64,000 nt of DNA from Tetradesmus obliquus (taxonomy: Eukaryota > Chlorophyta > Chlorophyceae > Sphaeropleales > Scenedesmaceae), in NCBI GenBank assembly GCA_030272155.1, contig CP126192.1:5490501-5554500 (forward strand), read 5' to 3'. Positions 1-11,800 of the stretch are shown piece by piece. Within the stretch, counting starts at the first letter, position 1. The number at the start of each line of letters is the position of its first letter. A program made the translations under genes and the position numbers. The notes beneath the pieces were generated by a model. It ran no database searches. It was not told where the DNA came from and worked only from the letters and a program-made list of their open reading frames with translations.

Positions 1-133
1 TGGCTGTGACAAGCAAGCCAGGGCATGGCTGCGCGCGTATCGTTGCTGGCCGGCAGTAGCTGTTCATTGGGCAGGCTGCACAGGCTGTGCCAGGCGTCAC
101 CAGGTAGGATCCCGCGGGGCAACCTGCAAGTGT

Positions 134-198
<65 letters not shown>

Positions 199-347
199 CC
201 GTTGTGGTGTAGCTCAACGGTGTGCGCCCTGCTGGTGGCTGCCGCTGCGCAGAAAAGGGGGACGCCATGCGCCTGCACTCAGGCGGTGCTGTAGATTAAG
301 GTGCTTAAAGTTGATGTGCTCTGCTGCTGGCATGATGTGCAGCCTGC

Positions 348-380
<33 letters not shown>

Positions 381-1887
381 GCATGCCTGCATCACCATTC
401 AGCATGCCTTCATTACCATTCCACGCTGCTGTTAGCTGGTGCTGCTAATCCCGTGCAGTGCTAGCATGCATTGAAGACAATGCAGCTGATGTTGGCCTAC
501 ACCTTGTGAGGCGCTGCAAACCCATCTGCTGGCAAGGTGTGCTGATCAATACATGCCACGGTCTGGTACAGCTGCTGCGGTTGCGCTGCTCAGCAGAGTC
601 TGTAAGTGCACATCGTCGACTCACCGCATGCTGTGCGGTTGGGTGCTGGCACAAAGCCTGGCAGGCACTGCGTGCATCTGGTCCCCCTGCGGCTGCGGAT
701 GCATGCGCCTGGTGCGCAGGCCAGCAGCTGCAGGCCCGCACATGAGCCTGGGGCCTGTGCAAGCCCCCTGCGTGATGCTGTGTTGGTGGTAGTGACGTGG
801 CAAGTAGTGGCGTGGGGGTGGGGCGGCAGACACAATGAGGTGCACGGGTGGGTCAGTAGCCTGTATGCAGCCTCTCAGTTTATGCTATTGTTGCGCTTCT
901 GGTGCTTCTGCTACAGCACAGGCACGGGACAGGGACTGCAGCAGGAAGCAGATTGTTGGTGCGGAATTACAACATGCTGTACATCATAAGCGTTCGCATG
1001 TGCACGCAGCACAGCCTGCATGGCCAGTCACTACTGGTGTTCGAAAGCCATACCTGTTGGTGAGGCTGAAGGCAGGGAAGCGATACCAGCAAGTGACAGA
1101 AGGAGGACCCAATGAAGCAGTTTCAGCATCAAATCGGCAGTCTCTCCCCTGTGCACTCCGCACGCAGCTCCGTCAGGAACCTATCCAGAAGCTGTCGCAC
1201 GCCACGAAGACTTCGACATTGAAACATTCATTTGTTACTGTTCTTACACCCTTTCATGCCCTTGAAAACTTCGATCTGTCCAGTAGCAAACACTGGTTCA
1301 GAATTACCGAAGATGTCATGCGCTCGTGGAATCAGTCGTGCAAAATAAACGCTTGAGACCAGGCCTTGAATAGCTATGCATCAAATGGCGCTGGTGACAA
1401 GCCTCTCCTGCAAGAGTCCATGCTCCTCACAGGTCAGATCACAGTGCTTTTCCCTGTTACTTCGCACACTACACTTTTGACGATAGTCCTTTCCTGGTTT
1501 TTTAGAATCTGTGCATCGTTTTATTGTGACACTTTAGAAAGCTAGACAACAATAGTGCCGGTGAACACTCACTGTCCAATCCTCGCCGTCTGCCGAGCGC
1601 AAACAAGCAAGGCAGCGACACACAGCGCTTCAGACGAGGAAGATACCGGGATCCACTTTCTTCTTACCGCCCTCCCATCTTACAGCTCGGCCGCCATTGA
1701 AAGTGAACAGCTGGAAGTGAGCATCACACTGCATGGTGCTGTTGCAAAGTATGGCTAAGCCTGTATCCTGCAACTCTTTATAATCAGCGATGTTCTAGAT
1801 GCGCAGCCGGCTGATCACACCAATGGATACCCTTGTCTGCTGTTTAGACAGCTGCTTGTCGCGCTGCTGCTGCTGACAGCAACGCTG
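1..1887. other. no gene recognised; CAG microsatellite
   Basis: I see no exon chain with conserved protein motifs here. The open frames are short and repeat-driven. Bases 135-197 are an uninterrupted run of about 21 CAG triplets, and a shorter CTG run lies near 350-380. The stretch from about 1000 to 1800 is less repetitive and more AT-rich. It contains the probable 3' flank of the minus-strand gene that ends at 1888. Confidence 0.5.
1680..1684 (-). terminator. candidate TGTAA polyadenylation signal
   Basis: TGTAA on the minus strand about 205 bases after the stop at 1888. TGTAA is the standard green-algal poly(A) signal. Function here is inferred from motif and position only. Confidence 0.35.
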
Positions 1888-2287
1888 CTACGTCTTAACA
1901 TGCGGCGTCTTAAAATGCTCGCCCTGCTGCACTTGCTGCTCCCCGGCCTGCCGCTGCTGCCTCGTCAGCTGCGCCATGCACTCCTGCTGCCTGCGCATGT
2001 ACATATCAGACTTGAGCAGAGCAGCAGCACTGGTGCTTGCAGGAGCCAGCACGCGCCAGCAGTCTTCGTATCCACACCACAACGAGAGCTTTCCTACAGC
2101 AAGCACTGCTGGTTCCACTCCTTGCTTTGCTGCTGCTGCTGCTGCTGCATCCTCTGCCGTAGCCGGCTCATTGAAAAACATGTCCACCTGGACCCTGAGC
2201 CTAGCTGGCAGATGGTTCCTTGTAGAAGGGCTTCTCTACCTTCACCAAGCCTTCAAACAAAATTGCTGTCCCACGAGCAGGCACTGC

Positions 2288-2320
<33 letters not shown>

Positions 2321-3033
2321 TGCTGCGCTGCTGCCTGCTGCGCCTTGCTGCACAATGCGTGGCCTGTGCACTGTTGCAAAGTCGTCTTCTGCCACCCACT
2401 CATACATCAGCAGCTCGTAACAGCAGTTTGAGCTCAGCAAACAGCCAGCAGCAGCTGCTTTGTGTACATGCAGCTGCAACCTGTGGTGTGGCTCGGCCCT
2501 TCGGGCTGCTGCCTGCTGCCTGGCCTCTTTCTTCCACTGGCGCCAGCGCTGCTCTGCCTGCTGCATCATCTCGTTGTAGCTGTCACCATTCAAATCGTGA
2601 CATGATGGAGCCCAAGTCAAACCCTGTGTCAGGCCATATGGTCGAGCTGCTGCTGATTCCCAGCCGCTCCTGCTGTCCCTGCTAAAGGCTGACTGTGCCT
2701 GGCCTTGAGTGCTGCGCTGCCATGCTGAGTCAAAGCCATCTCCAGCTGCATGCGCTGAAGGCTCATGCACATCATGCTCTTCAATGGTGAGTATCTCCTC
2801 CATATGTGCCACTTCTGCCCTGTGATACCTGCTGCGGCCTGCCCCAACTGCTGCTGCTGATGCCACGACGTGTCTCGAGTGCTGACCAGCAACAAACCTA
2901 ACCCTCCTGCCTGACCTCCAGCTGGAAGCACCGCTGCTGCTGCTGCTGCCGCCGCCGCCTAAATGCAGCGATGAGGATGATGCAGCCCTGCCACTGCTTC
3001 CGGCTGCTGGGAAACATGCTCTGCCCTCAACAC

Positions 3034-3078
<45 letters not shown>

Positions 3079-3387
3079 GCTGGGGTTGAAGCTGGTTAGT
3101 GTTCAGCTCCCTGCCAGCTGCAGCTGATGTGGCATGCATAGGCCTACATGCATCAGCCGCATCACAGGGCAGCAGCAGGCCTACTGTTGGCTCAGCCTTT
3201 ACGGCAGCCGCTGCATTGTTGGTGGCGGGTTGCTGAGTGCCGGCTCTAGTAACAAGCCAAGCACCTTGGCTGCGGGCAGGTTCAGCCCTGCAGTGCGTGT
3301 CAGCTGGGCCACAGTGTTGCAAATGGCCTGCTTGCTGTTGATGTTGCGGCTGACGCTGCCGGCGCTGCTGCCAATGCTGCTGCTGCC

Positions 3388-3424
<37 letters not shown>

Positions 3425-3474
3425 GTGGTAGTTGAACTGTGGCACGGGTTTGAAGCACTGATCATGCAGCCTCG

Positions 3475-3515
<41 letters not shown>

Positions 3516-3610
3516 GACCGCCGCGGCGGTGGTGGCGGCATGTCCCTTGGCTGCAGATGCTGAGCAGTGCACTGCATGCCAGGTTGTGGCCAGCCCCTGG
3601 GCGTCATCAT
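1888..3610 (-). CDS. unrecognised Q-rich protein
   Basis: I do not recognise the family. A long frame runs from an ATG near 3610 to a stop at 2201. It holds three poly-Q blocks in its first half, a Ser/Gly-rich stretch, then a non-repetitive part with the segments AHMEEILTIEEHD, RPYGLTQGLTWAPSCHDLN and CYELLMYEWVAEDDF. A second frame, 2187 to 1888, reads VDMFFNEPATAEDA and ends KTPHVKT. The two connect in phase if a short intron of 52-58 bases is removed (donor at GTGAAG or GTAGAG near 2245, acceptor CCAG just before 2194), giving about 560 residues. A one-base frame error would explain the break equally well. No signal peptide or membrane segment is evident. The first ATG is a weak choice and a 5' exon may be missing. 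Confidence 0.45.
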
Positions 3611-3619
3611 ACTGTGCAC

Positions 3620-5085
3620 GTTCAGGTGTGCGGGCGGTTCCTCCTCATGTTTGATTTGAACGTGCTGCTGCTGCTGCTGCTGCTGTCTGGTTGGGTAGTA
3701 CTGGGGACACTTGTCTACTGCTGCAGGGCTGTTTGGTGGTGCAGCAGCCTCTGCTGGCCCTGCAACGAATGTGCCAGCATCACTCAGGCATCCCGCTCAG
3801 CAGCTCATCGCGCACCTTGACATCACAGCACTGGAGCGTATGCTCCAACATGGTGGGCACAAGTTGCTGCATGCTAGAATGATGAGCATGCCTGCAGCAG
3901 AGCGCCATGCTGAAGCAGGTTACGTCGTCGCGTCAGCTGTCTCAAAATCAAAGGCAGCAGATCTAGATACAACTGTGCCGCCACTTCTCGTCAAATGCCC
4001 AGACACGGGAGCCGCTGAGTCAATCCCTGCGCACCTTGACTGACTGCGTGAAAGCCGTCTTCAAGCATGTTACTATGCCAGCTGCTGCTGTCTGCCATGG
4101 CTAGTAGAAGTCGCCCTGCCATGGTGCACGTGACACAGCAGTGGCATTGCCACAATGAAATCAGCTGAGCTGTGGCAAATCATGGCGCATTGCACGGCAG
4201 CGAACCCCATGGTGTCGCCCACTTTGTTGAAAAACGTCGTGAGGCACGAGCTGCAGACAGCGCTGGCTGGGACATTCTGAGCAGGACCGAACGATCACAT
4301 CTCGAGGAAGCTCATGCCCCAGGCTCAGCATGCAATGTAGCGACTGTGACAGCAGGTTGGTACATTCGTTGATTCAGCGGTGGGAAAGTACGTTAGGTTC
4401 CTTTCAGTATGGTCTGATCGCAACTCACCGAGCACGGACTACAAGACGTCTCGAGGTCACGCACGTGATGCTGCTGCTCCCAGCCTGCTTGTCGTACGAT
4501 ACTCAGCTAGCAGGCCCTGAATACTCTGGCGTTTTTGTTTAACTATCGAAGGTGAGGTGAAGGCAGATACGGGCGTGATGCATTGACTGTCGGAGAGCAC
4601 ACATCGGGCTCCTTCGCCAAGTGACCTGAAGCAGGCAAGCACTGTTCGCTTTTGAAACACAATCTTTTACACACACGAACGTAAGACAGCCCTACACCGT
4701 TGCAAATGCCCATGCAAACCCACAACTACCATGCCATGGCATGGCACGTGGGTGCACCAAGCATGCCTTTATGACCTTCAACACCACACCAGCTGCTGCA
4801 GCTGCTGTAGCTGCACTACCTCCCACGCACGCAGCACACATTCAAACTCCACAGCTGTGCCTAAAGCGTAGTAAGCCGCACTAAGCTCCCTCCCGCATCT
4901 GCTGACGCCGGCCACTGCCACCTTGCAGCTGCCTGCATGGAACACTGCTCCTGCCCCTGCCCCTGCTGCGGCCTCTACCTCTGCTGCCCCTGCCTGCCAC
5001 GGACTGTACCCCTGCTGCCCCTGCCTGGCGTGCAATCTACTGCAGCTGCCTGCGTCGAGCACTGCCCCTGTACCTGCCCCTGCCC
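3620..5085. other. intergenic stretch, no gene seen
   Basis: This lies between the 5' end of the minus-strand Q-rich gene and the stop of the SNF2 gene at 5086. No frame shows family motifs. Near 4925-4965 and 5040-5085 a Pro/Ala-coding segment (GCAGCTGCCTGC followed by CCTGCCCC runs) occurs twice, so the helicase 3' flank carries a small tandem duplication. A minus-strand TGTAA lies near 4668. Confidence 0.45.
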
Positions 5086-5237
5086 CTAGCCCCGCCGGCG
5101 CCGCTGCTGCTGCTGCTGCCGCAGCTGGGCCTCATGTGCTGCGCTGTCGCTGTCACTCCCGCTGATGCCGTCACTGTCGCTCCCGCTGCCGCTGCTGAGC
5201 GTTTCACACCCACTCACCACGTATTCCAGTTCCAGCA

Positions 5238-5272
<35 letters not shown>

Positions 5273-5824
5273 GCGAGGCTGTTCCGCCGCCTGCCGCCTG
5301 GTGTAACCTCTGCTGCTGCTGCAGCTGCAGCTGCTCCTGCCACCGCACCATCTGGCATGTAATCATCTTCATCACTGCCTGCTCGCCTTCTCCGCCTCCC
5401 AACCCCACTGCCTCCCCGACCCCGCTGCCGCCTACCCTGCTGCTGCTGCTGCTGCTCCTCATCCTCAGAGTCCTGCTGTGCTAGCCGCTGCACCCTCAGC
5501 TCTGCTGCTGCACGCGCCCGGCGGCTCTGCCTGACTCCAACAGCAGCAGGCACACCATTAGCAGCAGCTGCAGCTGCAGCCCCTGCGATAACATCTGCCC
5601 ACGCTGCTGCCCTGCTGCTGCCAGCCAGCAGGCCAGCTACTGCCAGCTGCCGCTCCAGCTGCTGGTCAAACACGTGCGAGTCAAACGTTTGACCAGCCTC
5701 AGCAGCAGCATTTGCTGCTGCAGCTGCAGCGCGTGACGAACCAGCTGCAGCAGCACGCGAAGACCGAGCAGCAGCTGCACGAGAAGACCCAGCAGAAGCA
5801 GCAGCTGCTGCTGAACTAGACGGC

Positions 5825-5867
<43 letters not shown>

Positions 5868-8800
5868 CTGAAGGCAGCGGCGCTGCAGGAGGCAAGCTAG
5901 GCGTTGCAAACAAGCTCTCCAGCTCAGCAGCACGCACCCTCTGGCTATCTGCCTTCAGCGCCCCTGCCGTCGCCTGCGCTGCTGCTGCCGCCGCTGCTGC
6001 TGCTGCCGCTGCGCCGCGGAAGCCGGTGGACGGGCCTGCTGCTGCTGCTGCCGGCGCGACGTCGGCCCAGCGGCTGGTACCCGGAACGTGTGCGCCGCTG
6101 CGGCGTGCTTCAGCCAGCTGCATGATCTTCTCCTCGATTGAGCCCTGCAAGCCGGCCACAACATCATGTTGAGTGACACGTGGACAACTTGCAACGGAGT
6201 TGAGAAGTCAGCACAGTGGCGGCTGCAGTTGCTGGGGCCTAGATGCATTTTGGCTGACTTGAGTGTCAAGGGAGCTCAGCCGGCCAACAGCAGCATCACT
6301 TGCGCCTTGTGTAAGGTGGCAGCCAGCAGGAGTGCACGTAACATAGGTTGGAAGTGTTACATTGCCCTGCAATCTCGCTGTGTGTAACAGTTTCCTGGAG
6401 GCACGTGGTTCTCAAGCCGAAGCAATCACATGCCAGAGCAGCGCACCTTGACAAACAGCCGCTTGACCACCACCTCGCGCCGCTGGCCCATGCGCCACGC
6501 GCGCCCTGCACGGCAGCAGCACGGAACACCAAGCGTCAACTAATTGGCGCAAGCTACTGTGCCAACACTAGCAATAGTCCCCAGGACTCCAGCAGTAACA
6601 CGTAGCAGCAGCGACAGTAGTACAACGTCCACACATGCTGCTGCACTCTACTCACCGATGGCCTGCTCCTCCAGTGCAGGGTTCAAGCACGGCTCCAGCA
6701 GGAACACGTGGTTGGCTGCAGTCAGGTTGATGCCGCAGGCGCCGCTGCGCACACTCAGCAGAAACACTGCGGGCAGCGAATGGGCGGGCAGCGGCGCACA
6801 ACACGCGTGAGGGTTGCTGCAACAGCTGTGCCGTTTGATTCTACACTGAAATCACAACCAGGGCAGTTGATGGTACCCTGCCATGCCCAAAACAGCAGTG
6901 CACAGGCTGCTGGCATGCACAATTGTAGCGGAAACATGGCACACCAGCATTCTGGCCCCCTAATCTTCCCCAACCTGTGGTGGGCGGGTCCTTCTGGAAG
7001 TTCTTGATGGCTGCTGTGCGCTGGTTGAGCGGCATGCTGCCGCTGATGGAGCGGAAGCCAAAGCCGGCTGCAGGCAGCGCCTTCTTGAGCCACTCCAGTG
7101 TGCTGTTGTACTGCGTGAACACCAGCGCCTGACCGGCAGCAGCAGCAGCAGCAAAAGCAGCAGCAGTTGCGGCGGTTGTGTACATGTGGAATTAGGTGCA
7201 GAGCAGAGAGGGCCTGCAAGTCAGATATGTTGTGCTGTGTTGATGGCTACGCTGCATGTAAAACATTTACCGTTCAGCGCTTTTGTACATCCACGGCATA
7301 CTCTAAGCAAGAATGCTGCCGGGAGTGCTCTTGTGGGGCGCATGCATGGCAGGCAGGCAGGCACACTGTACAGCCGCGGATGCACTGCTGCTAAGCTGGC
7401 TGCTACAGCCAGCAAAAAGCAATACAGTTCAGCAGCAGCTGCATGCATGGGCTGCGTCATTTCCTGCCCACCTTGCTGCTGGGGTCTGCGGCACGCATTG
7501 CTGCCAGCTCCTGCACGGGCACAGCAGTAGCAAGCACCACCAAACAGCAGCAGGACTCAGCGACTCAGAACATCGCTAAGGAAATGGGCAAACGCAAGTA
7601 TCAGGCTACCATACAATTACTGACCACAATCCCAAAGCTGACAATTACAGCTGCCAGGCAAGCTCTGCATGCTCTGCAACCTCAGGACTCAGCAGGACTC
7701 CTGAGACGTTGCTTGCCTCAAAACCTGGTCTACTGCCTCACCTTGAGCAGCACCTTCAGCTTGCTGTCACACACCACCACCAACCCGCTCCTCCCCTGCA
7801 ACCACATCCCTCGGGCAACCTCCCTCAGGCAACCTCAAGACTAGTGCTTGCACGCTGCTTGCCTCAAACCATGTCTACTGCCTCACCTTGAGCAGAACCT
7901 TCAACTTGCTGTCACACACCACCACCCGCGAGCCGTCCTCCGCGCCAGCTTCTGCTGCTGCTGCCGCTGCCGCCCAGTCCTCCTCATCTGCCTGCTGCTG
8001 CTGCTCCACCAGGCCGGCCTTCAGGTCTTTGCTGCTGATGCCGGAGCGGCACAGCGGGCACAGCTTCTTGCTCTGCAGGCAGCTCATGATGCACTCCTGC
8101 ACGGAGTGCAGCCACACGGCAAAGTACACAGGCATGGTAGGGGTTGATGCATGCAGCTGACAGAGCATAGCCAGAGGATGAGCCATCCACCTGTTTGAAG
8201 TCTGTTTGAAGTCTGTTTGAAGTCTGTATTAACGCCTGAATTATGCCACAAAGCTAGCACCTCACCTTGCAGAACTAATGCGCAATTACCTGTGTATGGT
8301 TCACATGCGAGCATGCCTGCATGCATGCAAATAATAACATCCTCACCTTGCAGAACCAGTGGTTGCAGGGCGTCACCACCGGCACCTCCAGCACGTCCAG
8401 GCACACCACACACTCCCGCAACCCTGCTTGCATGTCAGCTGCTGGAGCACGCAATCCAAATACCTGGCTGGTGATCTCCTTACTAATGTCAAATGCAAGC
8501 TGTGCGCAACTCCCCATGTACATTTCCTATGCACGCATGCCTCCAAGCGTGTGTGGATCATACGCAACCCTAAACAACAACATCCTCACCTTGCAGAACC
8601 AGTGGCCACATGGGGTCACCACTGGCACCTCCAGCACATCAAGGCACACCACACACTCCGCATCCTCAGGGGCAGCCACGCCAGCACAGGGCAGCCCAGC
8701 CGTCAGCAGGCTGCTGGTGGCTGCGGCTGCTGCTGCCAGTGCCTCGGGAGAGATGGGCAGGTCGCCCAGCGTGCGGGACAGGTCGATGTCGCGGACCTGT

Positions 8801-11800
8801 GTGTAGGCAGTGATGATCAGCAACAGCGGTGTGGACATGTGGGACAGATGTACATGAGTGTCGTGGGTTTGAAACAGGCACATATTGCTAAACTACGCGT
8901 GGGCAGTGTGTGAGCAGTGGTGATGAGTAGCAGCAGCAGCATGGACATGCGGCAACACACATGTACAGAGGTGCCTGGGGTGCCAGGTTGCCGGCCAGAA
9001 GGCGCAAATCGCTGTGTGCCGCACAAATATCTGCTGCTACAGCTGGTCAAACATATATCCAAGTGTACTGCAAGCCCTGTCTGTCTGCCAACACAATACA
9101 CACAGAGCTGCCATCCAAACACACAAAACACACACAGCCGCAATAGCCGCCACCCCCAACCACAGCCCCGCCTGCATGTCGCTGTTGCTCAGCCGCCCGC
9201 CGCTGCAGATGCGCCGCTGCGGCAGCAGCAGGCTCATGGCTGCCAGGATGTGGCGGTTGATCTGCGCCGGGCCTGCTGCAGCCAGCTTGAGCCAGATGGC
9301 CCGCGCCCGCGCATACGCCTCCTTGTAGGCCGCAGCCTCCTCCACGTTCAGCACCACTGCATGCAGATGATTGAGGTGACAGCGACAGTGACAATGAGAT
9401 GGTGTTTGCTGCAATGCTTTGACATTATTTGCGACCTGTGCCTCCATAGATCCAACAGCATACAAGCCCCTCACACGCCAGCCTCAGGCAACGCAACGCA
9501 CTGCATGCTGCAAGCTGTGCCTGCCGTGCAGCTTTCAGCCCTCACCAGGCACGTCCAGCAGCGTCTTGGGCGGCAGTCTGAGCATCCAATCAAGCCCTTT
9601 AAAGGTCAGGCATGAACCAATGCAACGCAACGCAGTGCAACGCAACCCGCAAGCTGCCTATCATTCCACCTCACCTGGCACGTCCAGCAGCGTCTTGGCC
9701 GGCAGGCTGAGCACGGCCTGGCCGTCCAGCTGCTGCTCCTTGGTGTGGCGCGTGACCAGGCCACGCAGCACGTGCACCAGCGGCAGCGGGCTGTATTGCC
9801 TGCAGCAGCAGCAGCGGAAGCAGCAGCAGCAAACACATGTCAGCAGTGGTATCACACTAGCACAGCAAGTAACGGCATGCAACACGGCAGCCCCTGCGCT
9901 GCGCCGGTGCATGCTGCAGGCTGCACATGGATCACGGTTCAATGTGCATTGCCCCACCTGCTGCGCTGCCTGTTGTTGAGCATGTGGCGGGAGAAGGGGT
10001 GCTTCACCTGCAACAGCAAGCAGCAGCAGCATTCCTGTCAGGGCGCTTGTGAACCATGAAGCGTCAGGAGCCAAGTGGGCTGCTATCCACGCCACTGGTC
10101 TCACCAAAACAATAGCCAGCCATATTTGATTCCCATGCGAATGCGTGCACTCGCAGCAGCAACTAGCCAGAAGCACAGCCAGGGATGCACTGCAATGCTT
10201 GCCAGGTGCACCATAGAATGCATGCATGCAAGCACACCATTAGCGCCTGCAGGCACATGCCTCCAGCCGCCACGCCAGCCCACCACTCACATTGTCGTGG
10301 AACCAGCTGGGCACGTTGAAAGGCCACAGCTGCAGCGCCGCAAACTGGCCCTGCAGGTCGGCCACGTCACCGCCAATGGGCGTGCCCTGCACACAGCAAG
10401 AAAGATATGCACGTGCACATGCAGCAGGTGTGCACCCTTGTCAGCAGTCTGTGTAATAATACGAGTGAGAAAGTATTTACATGTTGTTGTGTGCCGCAGG
10501 AAGAACGCACAGCAGCGAGCATGCACAGAGGGTGTGCAGCCAGTGTCAGCAACCCGTCCTAGATGTTGTTGCACTCCATCTGACACAAAGCAAGTGCTGG
10601 GGCTGCAGTTGCAGTGCTCAGTGTCCCTTACACAACCTCAATGTACCTGCACCAAACCTAGCAACAATTGGCGCGAGATAACCAACTGGTACTGCACGTT
10701 TGTCATTGCATCGTGTTGTGTCGAGCGCTGCGCTCACCGTGACCACCCAGCGGTGCGGCGCAGGCAGCGCCACTGCTGCCCTGGTGGTGCCGCTGGACAC
10801 GTTCTTCAGCGCATGGCCCTCGTCAAACACGACACGCCTGCAGGGACACAACAGCCAAGCAACAAAGCTAAGGTCGAAATCAGGCAGCCTCAGCATCAGT
10901 CTGCCCAGCTGCTGCCGCTGGGCACGTTCTTTGGTATATGGCCCTCATCAAACACGACACGCCTGCAGGGACACAACAGCCATGCAACAAACACATACGT
11001 CGAAGTCAAAATGAAACATAGGCGAGTCGAACATAACGCGCCTGCAGTCCAGCACAACATGCCTGGGACGTTCCACAGTGCCGCAACACAGCACGGCCAG
11101 CAGTCGTCACACCAGCTGCAGAGTTGCAGCAACAGGCCTGCAGCGCTGCAATGCGCAATGCTGCACTGCCCCGTGTCCAATGGTCAAAACACATTGCTTG
11201 CATGCAACTGCCAACAGATGCAGGATGCAGCCATGTAAGCGCGGTGCCTGCCATGTACTATGTGGCCCCAACATACATACAACAGCACACACTCACCACC
11301 ACTGAATCTGCTCCAAAGGCGGCAGCGCATGCGCACCACAGTCAGCCACCTGCAGCAGCAGCAGCAGCACCACCAGCAGCAGCAGCACCACCAGCAAAAG
11401 CAGCAGCAGCAGCAGCAGCAGCAACACCAACGTGGTGAGCTGACGAGGACAGCTGTGGCCTTGTCGCTGCATCTTGCATAAACCCAGCCCAAGCTCGTGC
11501 ACCACACAAGCAACTCAGCTGCGCTACTCCTGTTGGTCTGTATACACTGAGAAAACACCGCAGTGACAGCTTGCGTGACCTGCCAGAACCTGCAGCTGCA
11601 GCGTTGCACAGCACGCAGCCAAGCAGCATGCCCGCCCGCCCACCAGCCACAAAGACAAGCAGCATGACCCATGGCCAAAAGACAAGCAGCATGCCCTTCC
11701 ACCCAGCCAGAACCTGCTACTGCAGCCCCGCACTGCCCAAAGCCAAGCAGCATGCCCGCCCACCCACCAGTGTCGAGTAGGTGGTAACCACCACATCATA

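Noticed and set aside
25-294. Open frame with a long poly-Ser run
   Set aside because: It is created by the CAG microsatellite at 135-197. No motif, no splice context.
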